The notes under the pieces are model-generated. The model saw only the letters and a list, made by a program, of their open reading frames with translations, ran no database searches and had not been told where the DNA came from. From assembly GCF_904848165.1 (NCBI RefSeq), contig NZ_LR884459.1:1426001-1490000 (forward strand): 64,000 bases of DNA, in the 5' to 3' direction. A program made the position numbers and the translations under genes. The first letter of the stretch is position 1. Each line of letters begins with the position of its first letter. Of the stretch, positions 20,512 to 29,150 are shown one piece after another. The stretch is from Psychrobacter arenosus (GTDB taxonomy: Bacteria > Pseudomonadota > Gammaproteobacteria > Pseudomonadales > Moraxellaceae).

Positions 20512-20633
20512 ATAAAATGCTCTTGTGTGTATATAAAATATCTTACTAAACTAAGCTACTTTAATGCTGATAATCAGCATAGACACCATAATATAGGCAT
20601 GCTAATACGATTATTTGTGCTTAGGGCGGGTAG

Positions 20634-20655
20634 TATATCATTAATAGATGATATA
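20634..20655. promoter_or_regulatory. Operator-like palindrome upstream of typA
   Basis: TATATCAT and ATGATATA form perfect 8-bp arms around a 6-base centre, 123-144 bases before the typA ATG. The factor that might bind is unknown. Confidence 0.3.
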
Positions 20656-20811
20656 TTTGTGATTTAAGTGCAAGTCGTCTTTTAGTAACTTGCAACACTT
20701 TAATAAAATTTTTACCTTATAAGCCACTATTTAAGGACATTTCTGGTCTTTACGGCTTAATCTTAAAAAATAATTATTGTAACTTTTCTCAAATAATATA
20801 AAAAATGGAAT

Positions 20812-20843
20812 AAAAAAAGCCACCCCAAAGGGCGGCTCTTTTA
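20812..20843 (-). terminator. Intrinsic terminator of ompA
   Basis: On the minus strand AGCCGCCC pairs with GGGTGGCT (one G-U pair) around a short loop. A run of T follows, about 30 bases after the ompA stop. Confidence 0.9.
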
Positions 20844-20870
20844 TTCAATCAACGCTTACTAAATTGGGAA

Positions 20871-22163
20871 TTATTGAACTTCCATATCTTTAGTTTGCTC
20901 AACAGTCATAGTTTTGTCACCAGTGATGATGGCATAAACACGACGGTTCATAGCGCGACCTTCTTCAGTATCGTTTGGCGCGATTGGACGCTCATAACCG
21001 TAACCAACTGTGCTTAGACGACCTGGAGCAACACCAAATTCGTTAGTCAACATAGACTTAACAGCTACAGCACGGGCTTCAGATAGACGTTGGTTGTACT
21101 TAGCTGAAGGACCAGTTTTAGAAGCATGACCTTCGATGCTAGCAGTAGAGTTAGGATACTCGCGCATCTTCTCTGCTACTTTAGCGATTTCTGGTTTGTA
21201 TTGATCTTTGATCTTAGACTTGTCGTTGTCAAAGAAGACACGAAGTTCCATTTTCAATTCATCGCTAACTAGAACTTCACGTGGGCAACCGCGCTCGTCT
21301 ACTACGACGTTCATTGGTGTACCTGGGCATGCGTCTAGGCTATCGATTACGCCGTCGCCATCAGAGTCAACATCTTGATCTTGTTCAACAAGGATGATAG
21401 GAGTAGTTGGAGTATCAACTGGCTCAGCAGGTGGTACTGCTACTGTTGGGGCTAAATGGCCACCTAGGACGACTTCTAGACCCGCTAGAGCCATGCCTTC
21501 CCACCAGTTGTTATCAAAGTTATGGATAGCACGAGCTTCACCACGTAGGCTTAGTGCATCGTTGATACGATACATAGCACCTAGACCTAGGTTACCAATA
21601 GTATCAGTAGATTGAGATACTTCAGTACCTGCTTTAACAACGTTACCAGCACTATTAGTATATTGCTCTTGGTTTTCTACTTTGATTTTAGACTGACCAG
21701 CACCAATCAATACATATGGCTTGAACGGGCTTTCAGTGTAACCGGTGAACTCTTCAGTACCGATTAAGAAGTTACCAGAAAGTGTTTGCTGTTCCATATC
21801 GAAACGGTTAACACCAGCTTCAGCTGAATCTTCAGAAGCTTCGCCGTTAGCGTTAGAAACACCATACTCAACTTGGAACTGAGTTGAAGGCGTTAGTTCG
21901 ATACCAAGTGCTGCACCAGTATATAGGCCGCTTTCCATAGCTACGCCGCCGTTAGCATTACCACGGTCGCCATTACCAATTTGTTGGCCATTAGCGTTTT
22001 GGTATAGATCTTTACCAGTACGGAAGATGTCACGCTGTTCGTCAGCTGCTTCATCAGTGTAGTGATAACCTAGTAATAGTGGGCTAACAGTAACACCAGC
22101 TGTTGCTGCCATTGGCGCTGCAGCCACTGCTACTAAAGCTAGAGCAATTTTATTCAATTTCAT
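20871..22163 (-). CDS. ompA: OmpA-family outer membrane protein
   Basis: The 430-residue protein has a signal peptide (cleavage near ATA-G, about residue 22). An eight-stranded beta-barrel-like N-terminal region (about 23-235) follows, then a Pro/Thr linker (about 240-255). A thrombospondin-3-like calcium motif (DSDGDGVIDSLDACPGTP, about 266-283) comes next, then an OmpA-like peptidoglycan-binding domain (about 305-415). The GGAGGAA ribosome site is strong, consistent with an abundant protein. The peptidoglycan domain keeps Arg364 in LSEAR. The aspartate that normally binds diaminopimelate (HTD) is replaced: the sequence reads HASKTG, with Ser348 at that site and one extra residue before LSEAR. 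Confidence 0.92.
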   Translation of the reverse strand: MKLNKIALALVAVAAAPMAATAGVTVSPLLLGYHYTDEAADEQRDIFRTGKDLYQNANGQQIGNGDRGNANGGVAMESGLYTGAALGIELTPSTQFQVEYGVSNANGEASEDSAEAGVNRFDMEQQTLSGNFLIGTEEFTGYTESPFKPYVLIGAGQSKIKVENQEQYTNSAGNVVKAGTEVSQSTDTIGNLGLGAMYRINDALSLRGEARAIHNFDNNWWEGMALAGLEVVLGGHLAPTVAVPPAEPVDTPTTPIILVEQDQDVDSDGDGVIDSLDACPGTPMNVVVDERGCPREVLVSDELKMELRVFFDNDKSKIKDQYKPEIAKVAEKMREYPNSTASIEGHASKTGPSAKYNQRLSEARAVAVKSMLTNEFGVAPGRLSTVGYGYERPIAPNDTEEGRAMNRRVYAIITGDKTMTVEQTKDMEVQ

Positions 22164-23093
22164 GGACTTCCTCCAAAGGATGATTTAAGTCATGCGTTAC
22201 GCAAAACCAACTTTCTACTGCGCCTTAGAACAGGTTACCTTCTAAAAGGGATATACCTTGCTATAAGACAATTACGAAGTAGCTTAGCGACAATCAATAA
22301 AGTTTACAACTTTTTTCTGTCAGCAGCTACACATTATTACATCTTAACATACAAATACTATCTAAATCAGTAGGAAAAAATTTCCAATAGCCTCATAGGA
22401 TATAAATAATGCTTCATTATCTTTATGATTAAGTTATTAACTACTCTCAAAAAATACATTGAAGCTATTAAAAGGAGGGTTTTTCTGAACTCAATAGTAT
22501 AACCCGTTAAAAATTAATACCATCCACCCTATATAAATCAAGGCTGCAGGTACGACACCATAGTTATTGTTAAGCCAGTCTTACTTTTACTGACCGTTAC
22601 GTAATGAGATGTCTTTAAATCTTAACCGCTATTCTAATACACTTTTTGTTACTTCTCTATCTTTGATAAGAAAAGTCACTATATTGAAACAATTATTGAC
22701 ACTTGGATAAGCTTTTAGCTGCTTCCAACAAAAAAATAGCTAAATTAAATTTGTAAAATAACTAATATATTAGTATTAATGGTTAGGTATAGATGACCAG
22801 ATAGTAAGGTCTATGAGCGTTTTATATACAACTTGAACCAATGATAATAGAAAAGACCGAATGATTTTAAGTGCAATATGTTCATCATAGGAATTTTCTT
22901 CACTTTATCCCTAGTTTATCAATAAGCGATTTATCTATGCTCTACTTAAGAAAAATCTCTAAGTGATGAGCTCTTAGTCTAAAAGCAATTATTAAATTTA
23001 GCATCTATGGTGACTCCTAAAGATATTACTTATATAAGCCGTTCTAGTGAATAAAAGCAGTCAATAAAAACAGTTGGACATATTCTCGTTAAT
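22164..23093. other. Gene-free gap between ompA and the pseudopilin gene
   Basis: About 930 AT-rich bases. No gene, RNA or repeat was recognised. The part next to 22163 must contain the ompA promoter and leader; no promoter could be placed confidently. Confidence 0.5.
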
Positions 23094-23675
23094 ATGAGAT
23101 TTGGAACCACTATGCTTTCAGTAGAAATTGAAGTAATTTCCTTACGTAAGCAACATGGCATTACCCTAGTCGAATTATTAGTCGCTATTACTATAATACT
23201 AATTATAGTTAGCATTGCTACTCCTAGCTTTAAAGAGTGGCAAGAAAAAATGGAAGCGAAACGGGTTGAAGGAGTACTGATGAGTATATTAAGACAAGCA
23301 AAAAGTGAAAGTTTTATTACTAAGCAAGACACTTTATTCTGTCTATCCAACGGTGCAGGACGCTGTCATAGGAATAGTGATAAAGAATTATTGCTATTTA
23401 TAGACCGTAACAACAATAGACACTTCGATGTTTTAATAGATGAACTTATAATTAAAGAAACGACCAACCTAAAGTATGGTCGTTTATTTCTAAGGATGGG
23501 ATCGAGACGACACTATACTAAGTTTTTTGGCAATACGGGCTTACCTCGCGGTCATATGGGACATATCAAGTATTGTCCGTTTTCAGAAAATACTAATAGA
23601 ATGTTTTTAATTACTATTAGCAATTTAGGAAAATTCACCCCTAGACCTTATAGCAATCGTCGTACTGGCTGTTAA
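23094..23675 (+). CDS. FimT/GspH-like minor type IV pseudopilin
   Basis: A 193-residue protein with a prepilin signature: basic leader ending LRKQHG, cleavage before ITLVELLVAI, the Glu at position +5 and a 20-residue hydrophobic helix. The rest fits GspH/FimT minor pilins (SILRQAKSES, a cysteine pair, a conserved C-terminal glycine region). The residue after the cleavage site is Ile instead of the usual Phe. Starting at ATG 23112 (GGA-rich site upstream) would give a 16-residue leader and is equally likely. No other pilus assembly gene is nearby. It is probably processed by PilD and could act as a pilus-tip or DNA-uptake component. Confidence 0.8.
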   Translation: MRFGTTMLSVEIEVISLRKQHGITLVELLVAITIILIIVSIATPSFKEWQEKMEAKRVEGVLMSILRQAKSESFITKQDTLFCLSNGAGRCHRNSDKELLLFIDRNNNRHFDVLIDELIIKETTNLKYGRLFLRMGSRRHYTKFFGNTGLPRGHMGHIKYCPFSENTNRMFLITISNLGKFTPRPYSNRRTGC

Positions 23676-23687
23676 AAATTTCGGTTT

Positions 23688-23711
23688 GCAACTTCTTGAA
23701 AGCTGCTTTTT
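23688..23711 (+). terminator. Weak terminator after the pseudopilin gene
   Basis: GCAACTT and AAGCTGC form a 7-bp stem with one mismatch, followed by TTTTT, 13 bases after the stop. Confidence 0.4.
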
Positions 23712-23714
23712 ACT

Positions 23715-24467
23715 TTATATACTTGACCTCATAGCGGCACGCATCGCTTTGACAGACTCAGCTAAGCCCATAAAGACCGCGTCCGCAATCAAAGCATGAC
23801 CTATATTCAACTCATAAATACCCGCAATCTGCGCAATAGCCCCTACATTATCTCGAGTAAGACCATGACCAGCATTCACAATTAAATCACTATTTTCAGT
23901 TTGCGCAAAATCAACCGCTGCTTTAATACGGGCAAGCTCATGTTGCTGCTGCGATAAATCATTCGCCAATCCGGCTTCCGCATAAGCACCTGTATGCAAC
24001 TCAATGGCGTCTGCCCCACAAGCAATAGCGGCAGCAATTTGTTTCGGCTCAGGATCTATAAAAAGAGACACCCGACTGCCTGCTTCTTGCAATTGCGCGA
24101 TAATGTCAGTCAATAGTTTTTGTTGACCCGCTACCTCTAACCCACCTTCTGTCGTTAACTCTTCGCGTTTTTCAGGTACCAAGCACACCCAAGCAGGTTT
24201 TACTTGGCAAGCAATGGTGACCATTTCAGCAGTCGCAGCGATTTCTAAATTCATACGAGTAGTAATAGCTTCTGCCATAGCATAGACATCATGATCTTGA
24301 ATATGACGTCGATCTTCACGCAAATGCAGGGTGATACCATCGGCACCGGCTTGCTCACAGATGCGAGCGGCTTCGACAGGACAAGGATAATCGACCCCAC
24401 GAGCTTGACGCAAAGTGGCCACATGATCGATATTGACCCCTAATAAAGGGCGCTTAGATGTTGTCAT
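23715..24467 (-). CDS. pdxJ: Pyridoxine 5'-phosphate synthase PdxJ
   Basis: A 250-residue TIM-barrel enzyme joins 1-deoxyxylulose 5-phosphate and 3-amino-2-oxopropyl phosphate to make pyridoxine 5'-phosphate. Family motifs: [17 protein letters not shown] at the N terminus, [16 protein letters not shown], and the C-terminal GHGLTRDN and ELNIGHALI. The ATG at 24467 with GAGGT nine bases upstream is preferred over a GTG 15 bases earlier. It is the last gene of the lepA-lepB-rnc-era-recO-pdxJ block, as in other gammaproteobacteria. Confidence 0.95.
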   Translation of the reverse strand: MTTSKRPLLGVNIDHVATLRQARGVDYPCPVEAARICEQAGADGITLHLREDRRHIQDHDVYAMAEAITTRMNLEIAATAEMVTIACQVKPAWVCLVPEKREELTTEGGLEVAGQQKLLTDIIAQLQEAGSRVSLFIDPEPKQIAAAIACGADAIELHTGAYAEAGLANDLSQQQHELARIKAAVDFAQTENSDLIVNAGHGLTRDNVGAIAQIAGIYELNIGHALIADAVFMGLAESVKAMRAAMRSSI

Positions 24468-24595
24468 AACCAAAGACCTCACTACAATGACTATTAATAG
24501 TATAAAGAGCGTGCTTAATTAAATAGAAACTTACTGGAAGCATGGGCAAACAAGATAAAAGGTATGCCACTATAAATTGATGGGAAAAATTATAG

Positions 24596-25303
24596 TTATT
24601 GATAACGCTGCTGCTGCTGCCATAACAGCCGGCTTTGTAGAGGTTGATAGTCTAATAGGTGCGCTATTAACTCTCGGTTAAGTTGTGACCAAAGCGATAA
24701 AGTCTCTAGACCCACCCCTTGCTCTTGCATCCTCAATAAATCAACACCGCTAAAAATACTGGTTTGACTAAAGTCATTAGTAGCTTTAGTGTCTGCTCCT
24801 ATTATAGGAACAAAGCCAAGGTCTGGTCGATAACTATAGCGCTTAGCAGTATCAATAGGCTGTGCCTCACTATCATGGCTTAACAGTATCTCATACCCTA
24901 AGGCATTAAAAAGACTGGACTCAAACTCTCGCAAACATAACTTTAGCGCCTCATCACTAAGCGGTTGCCGCAGTAAATTTAAACTGGCTTCATAGTGTGC
25001 CCATAACATCGGCAATGGATCTTCAACGGGCAACAGACGGTACAGTATTTCATTCAAATATAAGCCCGTATATTGCTGACTCCCGCGAATAGGCGCATTC
25101 ACTGCAGTGATCTGCACTTGCGTTAAGGTCTTCAGCTCACGCTTGCCAGTTGCAAACATCTGTAAAGGCTCAAATAACGGTAGCCCACGTTTACCAATCC
25201 CGTGTACCACGCCATGCTGCTCAGTAAACAAATAATATAAGGCGCGCTTTTCTTGATAGGCACGATAATGCAGGACATAACCACTAAGCGCTTCATTGCG
25301 CAT
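24596..25303 (-). CDS. recO: DNA repair protein RecO
   Basis: The 235-residue RecFOR-pathway mediator loads RecA on SSB-coated gaps and anneals strands. It shows the N-terminal OB-fold (GYVLHYRAYQEKRALYYLF, then HGIGKRG) and a helical C-terminal region with LCLREFESSLFNALGYE. The zinc-binding cysteines of some RecO proteins are not obvious. The ATG at 25303 follows an AGGTGG ribosome site; an in-frame GTG three codons earlier is less likely. Downstream of era in the conserved block. Confidence 0.9.
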   Translation of the reverse strand: MRNEALSGYVLHYRAYQEKRALYYLFTEQHGVVHGIGKRGLPLFEPLQMFATGKRELKTLTQVQITAVNAPIRGSQQYTGLYLNEILYRLLPVEDPLPMLWAHYEASLNLLRQPLSDEALKLCLREFESSLFNALGYEILLSHDSEAQPIDTAKRYSYRPDLGFVPIIGADTKATNDFSQTSIFSGVDLLRMQEQGVGLETLSLWSQLNRELIAHLLDYQPLQSRLLWQQQQRYQ

Positions 25304-25383
25304 AACCACCACCTATCCGATAATAGACTACTATAAGCGAGCCTAACCACTGCGACAACTAATCGCGAGTTACTATCGTCTTA

Positions 25384-26508
25384 TTAATATCCCAGACTGG
25401 TTAAAGCACGCTCGTCATCTGACCAGCCTTTTTTGACTTTAACCCATAGAGTTAACATAATTTTCTTGTCGAACAGTTGCTCCATATCTTTACGCGCATC
25501 CATACCAACTTGCTTGATACGTTGGCCTTTATCACCGATAACGATGGCTTTTTGACCATCGCGCTCAACATAAATAGTCGCATCAATAAAAGTACAGGCT
25601 TTGCGTCTGCGGCCGGTCTTAGGGTCATTGTGAGCTGCTTCATCTTTAAAGCCATCAATCTGTACTGTCAGATCGTAAGGAACCTCATCCCCTGCACTGC
25701 GCATAATCTTTTCACGAATAATCTCACTCGCTAAAAAGCGCTCAGAACGATCCGTAATTTGCTCACTGTCATAGATAGGAGTGCCTACAGGTAAGTGCTT
25801 AGCAATCACTTCTTGCAAACGATCCAAGTTTTGATTTTTAAGGGCAGAAACGGGAACGATATCGGCAAAATCAAAGCTTTCACTAAAGTCTTCAATTAAT
25901 GGCAATACGCTGCCTTTATCTTTAAGGGTATCGGCTTTATTAATGACTAGGACTACAGTTAGATTGGTCTCGCCAAGCTTTTGTAAAGTCAGTAAATCAT
26001 CTTCACGCCATTGATCCGCATCGACTACGAACAATACTAAATCAACATCGACTAAAGCGGATACCGCCGCTTTATTCATGCGCTCATTAATAGCCCGCAC
26101 TTCATTTTTATGGATACCAGGGGTATCAACAAACACCGCCTGCATCTCATGATTGGTCAAAATACCATGAATACGATGGCGGGTCGTCTGCGGCTTACGC
26201 GAAGTAATTGACAGCTTTTGCCCTAATAAATGGTTCATTAAGGTAGATTTACCGACATTCGGACGGCCGACAATGGCCACGTAACCCGACTTAAAGGTAT
26301 CGGCATTCGGCAAAGCAGTATTGTTAGCGAAGAAATCATCGATAGCAGCAAAACTTTCTACTAACTCGCCATCATTATCAACATCATTATTAACATTGAT
26401 ATCCACATTATCAGTAGCCACAATACCCTCTGCTGCTTCTACAGCGGTAGTATTAGCAGTATCTGCCTGCTCAAGAGCAGCATCTTGATTAGAATTTAAA
26501 TCTTTCAT
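25384..26508 (-). CDS. era: GTPase Era
   Basis: A 374-residue GTPase that helps assemble the 30S subunit by binding the 3' end of 16S rRNA. G1 GRPNVGKST is at about 80-88, G3 is DTPGI and G4 is NKAD. A KH RNA-binding domain near the C terminus contains IVIGDKGQRIKQVG. E. coli Era has 301 residues. The excess is an acidic, Asn/Asp/Ala-rich N-terminal extension of about 70 residues, ahead of the conserved GYVAIVGRPN. The gene sits between rnc and recO. Confidence 0.95.
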   Translation of the reverse strand: MKDLNSNQDAALEQADTANTTAVEAAEGIVATDNVDINVNNDVDNDGELVESFAAIDDFFANNTALPNADTFKSGYVAIVGRPNVGKSTLMNHLLGQKLSITSRKPQTTRHRIHGILTNHEMQAVFVDTPGIHKNEVRAINERMNKAAVSALVDVDLVLFVVDADQWREDDLLTLQKLGETNLTVVLVINKADTLKDKGSVLPLIEDFSESFDFADIVPVSALKNQNLDRLQEVIAKHLPVGTPIYDSEQITDRSERFLASEIIREKIMRSAGDEVPYDLTVQIDGFKDEAAHNDPKTGRRRKACTFIDATIYVERDGQKAIVIGDKGQRIKQVGMDARKDMEQLFDKKIMLTLWVKVKKGWSDDERALTSLGY

Positions 26509-26724
26509 TATAATTTACTAGACCTTATCGTTTGATAAACCCTCTATAAACAGGGGCAAACATGGGGTTAAATTTGGGTTTTAAAACGAAGCACAAAGCT
26601 GGTTCTAAAAATATGAGATAAAATAAAAAGAATATAAGGAAGTATTAAAAGCGTATTGTAAAGTGACTACGGTAGCAAACCCAGTACTCGGTAATTGCTG
26701 TATAACGTAATATCTTCAGCCTTG

Positions 26725-27510
26725 TTAACGCTTTTTAATAAAGCGAGTTAGCTTATTTAATTGCGCCACCATGAGCTCAGCCGCTTTTTGTTCAGCAATA
26801 CGGCGACTCTCTCCAGACTCAGTAATATCAGCGCATTCTGGTATATCAACATGACATTTAACTACAAAAATTTGATTCGGCGCATTGCCACGAGTTTCTA
26901 TCAAATCATAAGTAGGCAAGTCAATCTGTTGACCTTGTAGCCATTCTTGCAAGCGACTTTTCGCGTCTTTAAGCACTTTTTGGTCATTAACATTATTAAT
27001 CATATCACCGTACCAAGCTAAAACGCAGTTACGCACGGTGTCCATACTCTGACTGTCTAAGTAAATCGCCCCTATGAGCGACTCAACGGCATCCGCTAAG
27101 ATAGAAGCGCGATGACGACCCCCACCTTTACGCTCCCCCACCCCTAAAATCAAATGATCACTTAAACCTAACGACTTAGCAATCGTTACCAAACACTCTT
27201 GTCTGACTAGAGTGGCGCGCATACGGGTTAAGCGTCCTTCGTTTTCTAAAGGATAACGATGGTATAGTGCTTCACCAACAATCATGCCTAGTAAAGCATC
27301 CCCTAAAAACTCTAGACGTTCATAATTCTTTTTACTGTCAAAAGAGCGGTGAGTCAAAGCCAGTTTAGGCAAGGCTGGTGAGCGAAACTGATAGCCTAAA
27401 CTGCGCATTAAAATAGCCAGTCTTTGTAAAAATTCTGCACTTACCGGCTCAGCTGCTGCAAGCGCGATAGAAGTATCAAGAGACGTCTGTAAAGATTTTG
27501 CAGGCTTCAT
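26725..27510 (-). CDS. rnc: Ribonuclease III
   Basis: The 261-residue double-strand-specific endonuclease processes rRNA precursors and structured mRNAs. The signature ERLEFLGDALLGMIV carries the metal-binding Glu/Asp, and a second acidic cluster lies in DAVESLIGAIYLD. A C-terminal dsRNA-binding domain is at about 185-255 (KSRLQEWLQG ... RRIAEQKAAELMV). The N terminus is about 30 residues longer than in E. coli. An AGGAAAGC ribosome site precedes the ATG. Preceded by the DUF4845 and lepB genes, as usual. Confidence 0.96.
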   Translation of the reverse strand: MKPAKSLQTSLDTSIALAAAEPVSAEFLQRLAILMRSLGYQFRSPALPKLALTHRSFDSKKNYERLEFLGDALLGMIVGEALYHRYPLENEGRLTRMRATLVRQECLVTIAKSLGLSDHLILGVGERKGGGRHRASILADAVESLIGAIYLDSQSMDTVRNCVLAWYGDMINNVNDQKVLKDAKSRLQEWLQGQQIDLPTYDLIETRGNAPNQIFVVKCHVDIPECADITESGESRRIAEQKAAELMVAQLNKLTRFIKKR

Positions 27511-27610
27511 GCTTTCCTAATTAAACGAGAATAACTCATTAGATAAATATTAAGAGAAAAATAGTGAGTAAGAATTAGTAGTGATTTTTAGACGAGTTAA
27601 CAACCTATAA

Positions 27611-28012
27611 TTATTTAGCGTCTTCTACAGCAGGAATATCATCTTCAAACCTATTTACAATATCTACATTACCAAAGAAGTTATGGGTTTCACTATATTT
27701 CTTGTGAACAGCAAGCTGACCTACTTTTTGATTATTAAAAGTAATGATGTCTTCTACTTTAGCATCATAACTACCATTAATATCAAGCTGTTTACCCAAA
27801 GAACTCATAAATTCCGCTGCAGTTTTATTTTGACTATTTGCTTTTTCAAGCTCAATAGCAATCAACTTAGACATTTGGTAATTACTAATCTGTGCAGGAA
27901 CAATGGCTAATAATAGTTTGACCGCAGTAATAAAGACTAAAATAAAAATGATAACGCCACTAGCACTGGCACCATATTGACCATTAGGCAAACTATTTTT
28001 CGGTGAATACAT
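27611..28012 (-). CDS. DUF4845 membrane protein
   Basis: A 133-residue protein with one N-terminal membrane helix (about 18-38) preceded by a glycine-rich segment, and a soluble C-terminal part with charged helices. Proteins of this size and topology (DUF4845) commonly lie between lepB and rnc in pseudomonads and relatives, which is exactly the position here. The function is unknown. An AGGAA ribosome site precedes the ATG. Confidence 0.8.
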   Translation of the reverse strand: MYSPKNSLPNGQYGASASGVIIFILVFITAVKLLLAIVPAQISNYQMSKLIAIELEKANSQNKTAAEFMSSLGKQLDINGSYDAKVEDIITFNNQKVGQLAVHKKYSETHNFFGNVDIVNRFEDDIPAVEDAK

Positions 28013-28131
28013 AAGCGTTCCTAAACAAATGAGGTTAGTTGAGAAAAGGAATGAGTTCTGTGAAAATTTTAGCTTGCTATCAAGGCTATTTCAAAGGGGC
28101 GTTATTATCGTAGCGTTACTTACTTACTGAC

Positions 28132-29034
28132 TTAATTAATAGTCCCATTTCTAGAGAAACTAGGCAGTTTCAAGCCCGGCGCTTTATGCATCCAGATATA
28201 TACCGCCTTACCCGCTAAGTTATCTTCAGGGACAAAGCCCCAATAACGACCATCCGCACTGCGGTCTCGGTTATCGCCCATGACAAAGTACTGGCTTTTA
28301 GGGACTTTAATTTCCCATTGTGTGCCGGCAGAGGTAACAACATTAGGCGATTCCGCCTGTAAAAAAGGAGCGTATTGGGCGCTATTAAAATCCTCTAAAT
28401 AACGCACTAGATGCTTATGATTACCTTGCACCTCTTGATAGTAATCCGCATGATCTTCCTCTTCTTGACCCGCTGCTATAGCCTCTTCATTTGAAACGAC
28501 TTCGCCTGTTGGTCTTGGACCCGCAGGAACCAATTGGGTGGTTAGAGTTTCATCAGCAGCAAAATCAACTAGCTGGGTGTCCAAAGGTTGGCCGTTAATA
28601 GCTAAAGTGCCCTTGTCATAGCTGACAGTATCACCCGGCAAACCAATCACGCGCTTAATATAGTAGATGCTAGGGTTTTCAGGATAACGGAAGACCATCA
28701 CATCGCCGTGTTCAGGACTGCCCGTATCTAACACCTTATTATAAGTCAACGGCAGGCGCACGCCATAAGCAAACTTATTTACCGCGATAAAATCACCAGT
28801 ATAAAGTGTTGGCACCATGGAAGAAGATGGAATATTGAACGGCTCAATCAAAAAAGAGCGGACAATAAGCACTACAGCCAATACCGGGAAAAAATCATAA
28901 GCCCAGCGGACTAAGGTGCTTTCTTTACCTCGACCCTTCGTGCGGCGCTGCTTCCAAACCAATTTATCTAGCAACCACACCAGACCCAAGGCCAACGTCA
29001 ATGGTACCAATATTAAATTAAAATCAAAATCCAT
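28132..29034 (-). CDS. lepB: Signal peptidase I
   Basis: The 300-residue inner-membrane serine protease removes signal peptides from secreted proteins. Two N-terminal membrane helices (about 5-20 and 43-60) are followed by the catalytic Ser in PSSSMVPTL and the catalytic Lys in YYIKRVIGLPGD. The conserved box is FVMGDNRDRSADGR with WGFVPED after it. An acidic insert (about 150-185, EEEDHADYY) enlarges the periplasmic domain. ATG 29034 with a CAGGG site is preferred over an ATG 15 bases upstream that lacks a ribosome site. Directly downstream of lepA. Confidence 0.95.
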   Translation of the reverse strand: MDFDFNLILVPLTLALGLVWLLDKLVWKQRRTKGRGKESTLVRWAYDFFPVLAVVLIVRSFLIEPFNIPSSSMVPTLYTGDFIAVNKFAYGVRLPLTYNKVLDTGSPEHGDVMVFRYPENPSIYYIKRVIGLPGDTVSYDKGTLAINGQPLDTQLVDFAADETLTTQLVPAGPRPTGEVVSNEEAIAAGQEEEDHADYYQEVQGNHKHLVRYLEDFNSAQYAPFLQAESPNVVTSAGTQWEIKVPKSQYFVMGDNRDRSADGRYWGFVPEDNLAGKAVYIWMHKAPGLKLPSFSRNGTIN

Positions 29035-29094
29035 CAACGTGCCCTGCATTTTTTAAAAGGATAGTAATCATTAAATTGAGTCTAACAGCGACTA

Positions 29095-29142
29095 TTAGGC
29101 TTATGTTCTTCATGTCGGCTTACCACAGCACATTAAGCCTAA
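29095..29142. other. Inverted repeat in the lepA-lepB gap
   Basis: TTAGGCTTA (29095-29103) and TAAGCCTAA (29134-29142) form 9-bp arms with a 30-base spacer. No T-run follows on the minus strand. It could fold in the lepA-lepB transcript and tune read-through or processing. Confidence 0.35.
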
Positions 29143-29150
29143 AAATAGAC

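Larger units (their letters stand above)
20512..20870. other. ompA-typA intergenic region
   Basis: 359 bases holding the ompA terminator (20812-20843) and an operator-like palindrome (20634-20655) upstream of typA. Otherwise AT-rich with no gene seen. Confidence 0.6.

Noticed and set aside
29095..29142. Intrinsic terminator between lepA and lepB
   Set aside because: The inverted repeat has a 30-base spacer and no T-run on the transcribed strand, so I list it only as a structural element.
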